DNA of 64,000 bases from Nitrosomonas sp. (GTDB lineage: Bacteria; Pseudomonadota; Gammaproteobacteria; Burkholderiales; Nitrosomonadaceae): the NCBI GenBank assembly GCA_024281995.1, contig JAMWZW010000002.1:62001-126000 (forward strand), read 5' to 3'. Positions within the stretch are counted from its first letter, which is position 1. The number at the start of each line of letters is the position of its first letter. The position numbers and the translations under genes are program-made. Positions 56,956 to 64,000 of the stretch are shown here, in pieces. The notes below the pieces were generated by a model. That model saw only the letters and a list, made by a program, of their open reading frames with translations. It ran no database searches and was not told the origin of the DNA.

Positions 56956-57792
56956 TTAGCGAATTATCAAAGCACTGGGATGCTGAATCAACAGGGTATA
57001 ATGATCTTTGTTGCGGGCCACCCAACCGCGGATTTCAAGGGTTTTTCCTAGGTATGTTGTTAAGGCTGGAAACAAATTAAGATTGGTATTCGCAATGCGT
57101 ATGTCGATCTTGTCGCTGAAAATCAACCGTGTGTACTTTTTCCCTTTCTTGATGGATACAGGCGTTCCTGTGAATCGTTGCCAGCCTTTGTTATGATTGG
57201 GAATTTGCGAGATTGGCCACACTTGGTATTCCGGCATTGACCAGATACCTAGTTTTTGTTTCTCGGCATGTTGCTGTGCCTGGATAAGTTGATCGGTGTA
57301 GCGGCCATTCGGTGGGATGATACTGACGGTCGCCAAACCAACTTCCAGTATTGCAAGGTTAAGGTGTTTACCGTCCGGTAAAAACACATGCGCTAATGAA
57401 CGCTTGTATTTGTCCTGCCGGACTTGGTCAAATTCCAGATAAACTTTGCTTTTTTGTAGTTGATGCTGAAGCCACTTTTTTGCAGCAACACCACCAGGCT
57501 CTTCGGCGCGTTGATGGCTTTCAATTTCTGGTGTATTGATCCCCAATAAACGGACATGTTTGCCGTTTTCCAGTACCACTGTATCACCATCATACACCCT
57601 GGCCACCTGATGCAATTGGCGGCTGGGTGAGTTGAGAATCTCAATTTGTCGTGCACCGACCGATGGCTTATCTGAGTAGGTTACGCGTCCTTGGGCATCG
57701 ATACTGCGATAAACTTCGGAAGCAAATAGGCTCGGGACAAGAAAACCGAAAATTAAGCAATGAAAAAATAGGGATTTTTTACTGAAAAACAT
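56956..57792 (-). CDS. Exported thermonuclease (SNase-like) with DUF4124-type N-terminus
   Basis: A 278-residue protein. A signal peptide (about residues 1-24, SLFFHCLIFGFLVPSLFA) leads to a short DUF4124-like segment (VYRSIDAQGRVTYSDKP), then an SNase domain (about 60-185) with VARVYDGDTVVL, VRLLGINTPEI and the catalytic region DKYKRSLAHVFL plus LNLAILEVGLAT. A C-terminal OB-like segment follows (about 205-278). It probably degrades nucleic acid outside the cytoplasm. It is convergent with the RTX gene and divergent from mlaF. Confidence 0.88.
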   Translation of the reverse strand: MFFSKKSLFFHCLIFGFLVPSLFASEVYRSIDAQGRVTYSDKPSVGARQIEILNSPSRQLHQVARVYDGDTVVLENGKHVRLLGINTPEIESHQRAEEPGGVAAKKWLQHQLQKSKVYLEFDQVRQDKYKRSLAHVFLPDGKHLNLAILEVGLATVSIIPPNGRYTDQLIQAQQHAEKQKLGIWSMPEYQVWPISQIPNHNKGWQRFTGTPVSIKKGKKYTRLIFSDKIDIRIANTNLNLFPALTTYLGKTLEIRGWVARNKDHYTLLIQHPSALIIR

Positions 57793-58034
57793 GGCGTTAT
57801 CCTGATGACTAATATTTACCGGCGATTATGATGCATCCATAGAACCTGCAAGAAGAAACAGGAAAATTGCGATAAAAACTAATATAACCCAATCCTTTGA
57901 GGAAAAGTGGATTAAAATTAGGGCTTATCAGAATTTTGGCTAGTTAATCAATTTCATCGTAATGTATTTCATGTTTAAGATCACACGTAACAACTGCCGT
58001 CGGCAGTTTTCTCCAATCTCCTTTTTTGCGTGGC

Positions 58035-58847
58035 ATGGTTTCTAAAGCTTTAATTGAAATCAATGGCCTCAGTTTTTCTTATGATACGCGCCCCATTCTA
58101 AATGGCATCGATATGTCCATGCGGCGTGGGCAAGTAGTAGCTATCATGGGAGGCAGCGGATCGGGTAAAACTACATTATTACGCTTAATTAGCGGTGCAA
58201 TCCAACCTACCGCCGGTCATGTGAAATTTGCCGGGGAAGTCGTGCATGAACTGAGTCGTGATGCACTTTTTAAATTGCGGCGCAAGATGGGCATGTTGTT
58301 TCAATTTGGAGCATTGTTTACCGATTTGTCAGTGTTTGACAATGTTGCATTTCAAATGCGCGAGCATACCGATTTACCAGAGTCGATGATTCGCGATTTG
58401 GTACTCATGAAACTGCATGCTGTAGGTTTGCGCGGAGCGCATCATTTAATGCCGAATGAGTTATCGGGCGGTATGGCACGGCGCGTCGCCTTGGCCCGTT
58501 CTATCGCATTGGATCCGATGCTGATTATGTATGACGAGCCATTCACCGGGCTTGATCCAATCTCCTTAAGCGTGATTGGCAATTTGATTCGACGATTATC
58601 GAATTCATTGGGGATAACGTCGATCGTGGTGACGCACGATGTGCAAGAGTCACTCAAGATCGTGGACTATGTGTACTTTATTGCAGACGGTGTGATTGCA
58701 GCTCAAGGGACGCCGAAAGAAGTGCGCGAATCCGTGGCACCGTTTGTGCATCAGTTTGTTCATGGTGAAGAAGATGGGCCGGTACCGTTCCACTATCCTG
58801 CACAAGCTTATCCGCAAGATCTCGGCTTGGAGGACAACTGTGTCTAG
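58035..58847 (+). CDS. mlaF: Mla lipid transport ATPase
   Basis: The cytoplasmic ATPase of the Mla phospholipid transporter that maintains outer-membrane lipid asymmetry, 270 residues. Walker A is MGGSGSGKTTLL, the signature is LSGGMARRVALARS, Walker B is LIMYDEPFTGLD and the switch is VTHDVQES. It is the first gene of mlaF-mlaE-mlaD. The ATG at 58035 is preferred over a TTG nine bases upstream. Confidence 0.94.
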   Translation: MVSKALIEINGLSFSYDTRPILNGIDMSMRRGQVVAIMGGSGSGKTTLLRLISGAIQPTAGHVKFAGEVVHELSRDALFKLRRKMGMLFQFGALFTDLSVFDNVAFQMREHTDLPESMIRDLVLMKLHAVGLRGAHHLMPNELSGGMARRVALARSIALDPMLIMYDEPFTGLDPISLSVIGNLIRRLSNSLGITSIVVTHDVQESLKIVDYVYFIADGVIAAQGTPKEVRESVAPFVHQFVHGEEDGPVPFHYPAQAYPQDLGLEDNCV

Positions 58848-59637
58848 GCATATCCTATCGGCTATTCAGAATATTGGGCATCGGGCAATAGAAAGTATCT
58901 GGCGCTTGGGTCATGCCAGTCGTTTTTTTATTTTGGTGTTATTAAAATCGGGAACAAGCCTGCGCCGTTTTAACCTGGTGATCAGGGAATTGTATTTTAC
59001 CGGTGTTTTGTCATTAATCATTATTGTCGTGTCGGGTTTGTTTGTGGGGATGGTACTGGGACTACAAGGCTACGAGACTTTACAAAAATATGGATCTGAG
59101 TCGGCCGTTGGTACATTAGTAGCTTTGTCGCTGGTACGTGAGCTGGGACCAGTAGTTGCTGCTTTATTGTTTGCAAGCCGTGCAGGTTCAGCCATTACCG
59201 CAGAAATAGGTTTAATGAAAGCTACAGAACAATTGGCGGCGATGGGAATGATGGCGGTCGACCCAGTGGCTCGTGTGGTTGCGCCGCGTTTCTGGGCGGG
59301 TGTCATATCTATGCCATTTTTGGCAGCTATTTTTTCTGTAATGGGTGTGTATGGCGGTTACTTGGTAACAGTCGTTTTCATAGGTGTTGATGAAGGTACT
59401 TATTGGTCGCAAATGCAAAGCGCGGTTGATTTCAGATTTGATATTCTGAATGGCTTTATTAAAAGCTGCTTTTTTGGCGTTGCTGTCACGGCGATTGCGG
59501 TATTTGAGGGTTACGATGCCCCACCTACGGCAGAAGGGGTTTCCGGAGCGACCACACGTACAGTGGTGACCTCATCATTAGTAATTTTAGGGCTAGATTT
59601 TATTTTGACCGCTTTCATGTTTAGAGGAGTGAGTTGA
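58840..59637 (+). CDS. mlaE: Mla lipid transport permease
   Basis: The inner-membrane permease of Mla, 265 residues with about five helices. The family marks include ELGPVVAALLFASRAGSAITAE, the TEQLAAMGMMAVDP coupling helix, and the GVSGATTRTVVTSS end. The start is GTG at 58840 with GGAGG six bases upstream, overlapping the mlaF stop; longer upstream frames lie within mlaF. It overlaps mlaD by one base. Confidence 0.94.
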   Translation: MSRHILSAIQNIGHRAIESIWRLGHASRFFILVLLKSGTSLRRFNLVIRELYFTGVLSLIIIVVSGLFVGMVLGLQGYETLQKYGSESAVGTLVALSLVRELGPVVAALLFASRAGSAITAEIGLMKATEQLAAMGMMAVDPVARVVAPRFWAGVISMPFLAAIFSVMGVYGGYLVTVVFIGVDEGTYWSQMQSAVDFRFDILNGFIKSCFFGVAVTAIAVFEGYDAPPTAEGVSGATTRTVVTSSLVILGLDFILTAFMFRGVS

Positions 59638-60095
59638 TGCAGCGGACAACAATGGATTTGTGGGTGGGATTATTCGTAACGACTGGAGTTGCCGCACTGA
59701 TGGTGTTGAGCCTTAAGGTAGGCAATTTAAATGCTTATAATCCATCACAAAGTTATATCATTACTGGAAATTTCGAAAATATTGGCGGATTGAAGGTCCG
59801 TGCACCGGTAAAAAGTGCCGGAGTAGTCGTGGGACGTGTCACGGACATTCAGTTCAGCACACAAACCTACGATGCGGTGGTAACCATGAGTATGGATAGC
59901 CGTTTTGCGTTCCCTAAAGACACTTTTGCCAGCATCCTGACATCAGGCTTGTTGGGCGAACAGTATATTGGATTGGCTGCAGGCGGCGATGAGGCAATGT
60001 TGACAAATGGTGATAAGGTTATGAAAACCAATTCAGCCATGGTGCTTGAAGAATTAATCGGGCGTTTCTTGTTTAATAAGGCCGCAGAAGAATAG
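59637..60095 (+). CDS. mlaD: Mla MCE-domain periplasmic protein
   Basis: A 152-residue inner-membrane-anchored protein with one N-terminal helix (about 8-28, LWVGLFVTTGVAALMVLSL) and an MCE domain (about 38-115, IGGLKVRAPVKSAGVVVGRV and SGLLGEQYIGL). MlaD rings pass phospholipids across the periplasm. The ATG at 59637 overlaps the mlaE stop by one base, with AGAGGAG upstream. The usual mlaC and mlaB do not follow; the next gene is on the other strand. Confidence 0.93.
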   Translation: MQRTTMDLWVGLFVTTGVAALMVLSLKVGNLNAYNPSQSYIITGNFENIGGLKVRAPVKSAGVVVGRVTDIQFSTQTYDAVVTMSMDSRFAFPKDTFASILTSGLLGEQYIGLAAGGDEAMLTNGDKVMKTNSAMVLEELIGRFLFNKAAEE

Positions 60096-60466
60096 GATTC
60101 GCTCAGACCAGTATCTGCTAAGGATTTGGTGCGCGGATGGGAAACTGGGATTTAACCTTTGCAGATAGGAAAAGGTCAGTTGACGAGGGGAAATTTTTTA
60201 TTCAAAGTATCCGTTTGCTAGATCCGGTGTGAAGAAAACGCTTCTGGAAACCCGTAACCGTTTTGGCCAAGCTAATATTGTTAAATTGTAAGCCGTGCGG
60301 TTTGTTGCAGGAGGGTCAGCCTAATGGAAATTTGGAGGAAATTTCCCTGAATGATTAAAATCTAACAAAAATATCTCTGGTTAATCAGAAAAATTTTCTG
60401 GTTGTCTTGATCAAATATTCGTGCGGTGTTTATCCTCCAAAATTTCCACAAGGTCTACAGCTTATA
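60096..60466. other. Non-coding stretch after mlaD
   Basis: These 371 bases between mlaD and the convergent peroxiredoxin gene contain no frame with MlaC features. A perfect 8-base inverted repeat (GGAAATTT and AAATTTCC with a GGAGG loop) lies at about 60325-60345. Confidence 0.45.
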
Positions 60467-61126
60467 TCATCTTGGCTGTTTTACTTTACGTAGGTATGGT
60501 TTGATTGTTTTCCAGCCTTCTGGATAAGTTTTTTCAGCTTCTTCATTAGTAACCGAAGGTACTATGATGACGTCTTCACCTTGCTGCCAATTTACAGGCG
60601 TTGCCACCTTATGCTTAGCGGTTAACTGCATAGAGTCAATAACACGCAGGATCTCATTGAAGTTACGACCCGTAGTCATCGGATATGTCATCATGAGCTT
60701 AATGTTTTTATCAGGGCCAATGACAAATACTGAGCGTACGGTGGCATTTGTCATAGCGGTCCGTCCCGCCGCTGAACCTGTTTCATCGGCAGGAAACATG
60801 TTGTAGAGCTTGGCTACGTGAAGATCAGTATCTGCAATCACCGGATAACCTATCGCAGCACCGCCGACTTCTTCAACGTCTTTTAGCCATTTTTGGTGAT
60901 CATCAAGTGGATCAATACTGAGTCCGATAATTTTAGTATTACGTTTGTCGAATTCGGATTGTATGCTCGCCATATAACCTAACTCGGTTGTACAGACCGG
61001 GGTGAAATCTTTGGGATGAGAAAATAATATGGCCCACTTATCTCCGATCCAGTTATGAAAATCAATCTTTCCTTGTGTAGTTTCTGCCTGGAAATTGGGT
61101 GCCTGATCATTAATGCGTAGAGACAT
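60467..61126 (-). CDS. 1-Cys peroxiredoxin (Prx6/AhpC-TSA family)
   Basis: A cytoplasmic peroxidase of 219 residues that reduces hydrogen peroxide and lipid peroxides. The peroxidatic cysteine is Cys45 in DFTPVCTTE. No resolving cysteine is apparent, and the C-terminal arm (PVNWQQGEDVIIVPSV) is that of the Prx6 class. Glutathione or another thiol is the usual reductant of such enzymes. It has GGAG just before the ATG and is a single-gene unit convergent with mlaD. Confidence 0.93.
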   Translation of the reverse strand: MSLRINDQAPNFQAETTQGKIDFHNWIGDKWAILFSHPKDFTPVCTTELGYMASIQSEFDKRNTKIIGLSIDPLDDHQKWLKDVEEVGGAAIGYPVIADTDLHVAKLYNMFPADETGSAAGRTAMTNATVRSVFVIGPDKNIKLMMTYPMTTGRNFNEILRVIDSMQLTAKHKVATPVNWQQGEDVIIVPSVTNEEAEKTYPEGWKTIKPYLRKVKQPR

Positions 61127-61410
61127 AAAAAACTCCTTAGTTATTGTTTATTAGATGAATAAATTTATAATTGATAGCGATATTGCGTACTGGAACGTAA
61201 CAAATAAAAACTTCTAAACCAACTGGGTAGCTAAAATAGTATATTGTAAAATGATAGCTTATTTATTATTGATACTAACATTTAGACCTACCATACCTTA
61301 TCAGGACAAACCTAAATATAGGATAAATCTTACGTTTGGTGTGCTACCATGCTGCTTGCTGTGTGCGTAAAATAATCTATTAATCAATAACAGTTAAGAA
61401 TAGGAACATT

Positions 61411-62019
61411 ATGATGAAAAGAATTGTTGAAGCACTTTGTTTGAGTTTTACTGTAGCAGTGCTATTTTCTGCGTGTTCATCGACACAAAAAATTACAAAT
61501 TCTGCCAGAACTGCAACTGAACAACTGCTGATCACAGAAGCTGTAATGCGCAGTTTGCCTAAGCAACCTGATTTGCCTTTTCCCATTCCACGAGGTTCAG
61601 CCATTAAGCTTGAAGTTGCCGGAATTAGTGCGGATAAAGATGTTGTTAAAGGGATTGTTGCAGGATGGTTAGGATTGCATGGCTATGCTGTGCAAGACGA
61701 AAATGCAAGTCACCGGATCAATATAGTGGTGAATTCACTGGGAACTGAATTAGCATCGAAATTTTTTGGAATCCCGCCCATTCAAGCATCTCTAATTCCT
61801 ATTTCGTTGCCTGAATTATCCTTGTTTAAAGCAGAAAACCAAGTAGGTTACGCAAGATTTCATTTTGATATTTTTGAGCTACCTTCCAATCGATTTATTG
61901 CATCCTCATCGCCATTTCTTGGCGACACATTTTATAATGCATACACCGTATTATTGTTATTCTCATTTAATAAGACTGATTTGATTGCTCCGCCAGAAGT
62001 TAACACATTTGGTAAATAA
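61411..62019 (+). CDS. Lipoprotein of unknown function, 202 aa
   Basis: A signal peptide with lipobox (AVLFSACSS, Cys near residue 22) marks an exported lipoprotein. The mature part begins with a helix rich in Thr and Glu, and has alternating strands without a recognised domain. It has no clear operon partner and is followed by a hairpin terminator shared with phoB. Function unknown. Confidence 0.75.
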   Translation: MMKRIVEALCLSFTVAVLFSACSSTQKITNSARTATEQLLITEAVMRSLPKQPDLPFPIPRGSAIKLEVAGISADKDVVKGIVAGWLGLHGYAVQDENASHRINIVVNSLGTELASKFFGIPPIQASLIPISLPELSLFKAENQVGYARFHFDIFELPSNRFIASSSPFLGDTFYNAYTVLLLFSFNKTDLIAPPEVNTFGK

Positions 62020-62032
62020 CTGGATATTAAAC

Positions 62033-62075
62033 CGCTTACAGTATTTGTAAATACTGTAAGCGTATCTGTTTATTT
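62033..62075. terminator. Hairpin terminator between lipoprotein gene and phoB
   Basis: Perfect inverted repeat, CGCTTACAGTATTT (62033-62046) and AAATACTGTAAGCG (62049-62062). A T-rich tract follows on the plus strand, so it ends the lipoprotein transcript and may also serve the convergent phoB. Confidence 0.75.
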
Positions 62076-62086
62076 TTATTGATTTT

Positions 62087-62815
62087 TTACCCAATACTTT
62101 CTTCGCTGCATTCAACTGAGAAACGGTAGCCCGTGCCTCGCACGGTTTGCACCAAATTTTCTTTACCGACGGATTCAAGGATTTTTCGTAGCCTGCGAAT
62201 ATGGACATCGACGGTTCTATCCTCAATAAATACATGATCTCCCCACACACGATCTAATAGCTGTCCCCGTGTATGCACGCGCTCTTTATATGCCATGAGA
62301 TAGTGTAGAAGACGAAATTCTGTGGGTCCCAAGTTAACTTCTGCGGTTTTTAACGGATCGACGTCGTTGTTGACATGCACTCTGTGAGTTGTGGGATCAA
62401 GCCTTAATCCGCCAAGCTCAATAATTTCATCGGACATCTCAGGTAAACGGCGGCGCAGTACTGCTTTGATACGAGCAATAAGCTCACGGGGTGAAAAAGG
62501 TTTAGTAATATAATCATCTGCCCCCGCTTCAAGTCCGGCAATTTTATCGTTTTCTTGAATTCGAGCGGTTAGCATGATGATAGGAATAGATTTGGTACGT
62601 TCTTCCTGTCGCAACTTTCGTGCAAATTCTATACCGGTAAGGTCAGGTAGCATCCAATCCAATAATACGAGATCAGGCAAGACATTATTGATCAATGACT
62701 TTGCTTGTTGTGCACTATCAGCACATAACACCATATGACCTGCTCTTTTCAAATTAAGCGCAATCAATTCCTGGATTGCTGGCTCATCTTCTACGACTAA
62801 TATTGTTACAGCCAT
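62087..62815 (-). CDS. phoB: Phosphate regulon response regulator
   Basis: An OmpR-family regulator of 242 residues. The receiver has acidic residues near the N-terminus (VVEDE), phospho-acceptor Asp in LLDWMLPDLTG (about residue 54) and the KPFSPRELIAR lysine. The winged-helix DNA-binding domain (about 140-230) has LGPTEFRLLHYLM, RTVDVHIRRLRKIL and VRGTGYRFS, which match PhoB closely. It activates phosphate-uptake genes when phosphorylated. phoR is not adjacent: downstream lies a convergent lipoprotein gene, and the upstream region holds a candidate Pho box. Confidence 0.9.
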   Translation of the reverse strand: MAVTILVVEDEPAIQELIALNLKRAGHMVLCADSAQQAKSLINNVLPDLVLLDWMLPDLTGIEFARKLRQEERTKSIPIIMLTARIQENDKIAGLEAGADDYITKPFSPRELIARIKAVLRRRLPEMSDEIIELGGLRLDPTTHRVHVNNDVDPLKTAEVNLGPTEFRLLHYLMAYKERVHTRGQLLDRVWGDHVFIEDRTVDVHIRRLRKILESVGKENLVQTVRGTGYRFSVECSEESIG

Positions 62816-63263
62816 ATTAATAAATGTGTAATTGGAAGTTGCGGGAATAATATAAACAAATCATTACATTTTTATGACAAAAGTATGAATGTAATGATTT
62901 TTTATTGAAAATTGTAGCGACAATATATTTTTCTGAGAAATTTAAAGTAGTAAATTCAATCGTATTATCAAAATATTAGCGTGCAATCTTAAATTTGTGG
63001 TATCGCAAAAAGAGAATATACGTTGTTGATAATTCACAAAAATCTTTTTTTCCAAATATTGTAAGAATTATTTAAGTATTTCTATTTATTAGAAATTATA
63101 GAATTATTTGAAATTCTTTACTTAGTGCATGAGTAGCATCAAATTCATCTGGTTGTCATGAAAGTGAAATATTTCGCTTGTAACATGCCATTCCATTGAC
63201 GATGAGCGATTGATGGCTGACTAAAATTATTAATCTTACCCAATTTATTTTTAGATTGAATTT
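62816..63263. other. Divergent intergenic region upstream of phoB
   Basis: An AT-rich stretch of 448 bases between phoB (minus) and the DUF3450 gene (plus). A perfect 12-base inverted repeat (AAATCATTACAT at 62858-62869 and ATGTAATGATTT at 62889-62900) overlaps the candidate Pho box. Nothing else is recognised. Confidence 0.45.
62863..62880 (-). promoter_or_regulatory. phoB: Candidate Pho box upstream of phoB
   Basis: On the minus strand TTGTCAT-AAAA-ATGTAAT matches the Pho-box pattern of two CTGTCAT repeats at 11-base spacing with 6/7 and 5/7 identities. It ends 48 bases before the phoB start, a normal place for autoregulation. Confidence 0.45.
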
Positions 63264-64000
63264 ATGCACAAGTATCTTATAAAGAAAATAATTTTGTATA
63301 TAGGACTAATAGCGTTATTGCTCAATTCTTTTGCAGCAATGGCAAGTAGTTTAGAAAATTTAGCGAAGTCTTTGGCCAAGATTCGGGGTGAAGTCGAGAC
63401 ATTACAAACACAATTGGATATTGAAAAGGAAAAGCACACCAGTCGGATGTCAGCACTCAATTCGCAATTGGCGGATTTAAGTGTTGAAGAAAGAAGGCAA
63501 AAGCTCAGTCTCGAGAAACTGCAAAATTCCATCGACAAAATGACTGAAAACGCCAAAAAAGCGGAGCAATCAGGCGAAACTTTGAAACCAGTTTTATTAA
63601 CCATTCTCGATGAATATAAGCGCTATGTCCAATCAGGTTTTCCATTCAAGATGCAGGATCGTCTCAAAGCTATAGAAGATATTGAAAATAATATTAATAA
63701 TCAATTAATTGATCCCAATAAAGCCATTAATCACGCTTGGTCCCTCATTGAGGACGAAATTCGTTTAAGTAAAGAAAACGGCATTTATCAGCAGACCATT
63801 TCGTTGGATGGAGAGAACGTGCTGGTAGATATTGCAAAGTTGGGTACAGTTTTCCTTTTTTTTCAAACACGAGATAACAGGAGTGGAATGGCCAAGCGGT
63901 CGACTGATGGTGAATGGAAATTCGAGATTCTAGAAAATACTGCTGAGATAGAGCGTGTCAGAGTCTTGTTTGATTCATTGAAGAAACAGATACGGCAAGG
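63264..64000 (+). CDS. DUF3450 exported coiled-coil protein, 3'-truncated by window
   Basis: The frame from ATG 63264 runs off the window end, so about 245 residues are seen. A signal peptide (residues 8-27, IILYIGLIALLLNSFAAMA) is followed by a coiled coil (about 30-95, SLENLAKSLAKIRGEVE and the ERRQKLSLEKLQNS heptads), then a region with TLLTILDEYKRYV-like LTILDEYKRYVQSGFPF that is typical of DUF3450. These proteins normally lie at the start of a TonB2/ExbB/ExbD energy-transfer operon, which would continue beyond the window. That role is inference. Confidence 0.75.
   Translation, partial: MHKYLIKKIILYIGLIALLLNSFAAMASSLENLAKSLAKIRGEVETLQTQLDIEKEKHTSRMSALNSQLADLSVEERRQKLSLEKLQNSIDKMTENAKKAEQSGETLKPVLLTILDEYKRYVQSGFPFKMQDRLKAIEDIENNINNQLIDPNKAINHAWSLIEDEIRLSKENGIYQQTISLDGENVLVDIAKLGTVFLFFQTRDNRSGMAKRSTDGEWKFEILENTAEIERVRVLFDSLKKQIRQ

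Noticed and set aside
60096-60466. Searched for mlaC, mlaB or vacJ after mlaD
   Set aside because: No frame of useful length or signal-peptide pattern on the plus strand.

Overview
The window looks like a chromosome segment of a betaproteobacterial ammonia oxidiser of the Nitrosomonas type. The pointers are a periplasmic copper nitrite reductase (NirK), a CADD-type p-aminobenzoate enzyme like the one in Nitrosomonas, the GshA form found in acidithiobacilli and betaproteobacteria, GatCAB with GluQ, and a moderate-to-low GC content. The genus is an inference from gene content; no rRNA or tRNA gene is present to confirm it.

Region 1 (1-13.9 kb): the 3' part of metE, the CADD-like gene, an orphan PII-like protein, a LysR regulator, gshA-gshB, a KefB-type antiporter, nirK with a strong terminator, mpl and gluQ. 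Region 2 (14.0-18.4 kb) is a plus-strand signalling cluster: an NDH-2-like flavoprotein, a START-fold protein, a short LOV blue-light receptor, a REC-PAS-histidine kinase and a NarL-type regulator. Region 3 (18.4-32.8 kb) is one long minus-strand run: mreBCD-mrdA-rodA-rlpA (cell-wall elongation), ubiJ and ubiB (ubiquinone), a polyamine-type ABC importer, a 2Fe-2S ferredoxin and a hydrolase. Region 4 (32.9-36.2 kb) is gatCAB.

Region 5 (about 37.9-43.5 kb) is the most unusual part. It is a mobile integron cassette array with no integrase in the window. Seven attC sites (58-74 bp, one degenerate) and an orphan core site delimit eight cassettes, all read on the minus strand. They encode two secreted proteins, a membrane protein broken by a perfect 77-bp tandem duplication, a DUF4160/DUF2442 pair, a 73-residue membrane protein, a GC-rich FAD oxidoreductase, a Lit-like phage-exclusion protease split by two homopolymer frameshifts, and a 43-residue protein. 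The last cassette has lost its attC.

Region 6 (43.7-57.8 kb) holds large exported proteins: an M1-like/M28/PDZ peptidase, a 1067-residue protein I cannot identify, a TolB-like propeller, a sugar dehydrogenase-like propeller, an FG-GAP/RTX protein and a nuclease. Region 7 (58.0-64.0 kb): mlaFED without mlaC or mlaB, a 1-Cys peroxiredoxin, a lipoprotein, phoB with a candidate Pho box, and the start of a DUF3450 gene cut by the window end.

No tRNA, rRNA, CRISPR array or intact transposase was recognised.
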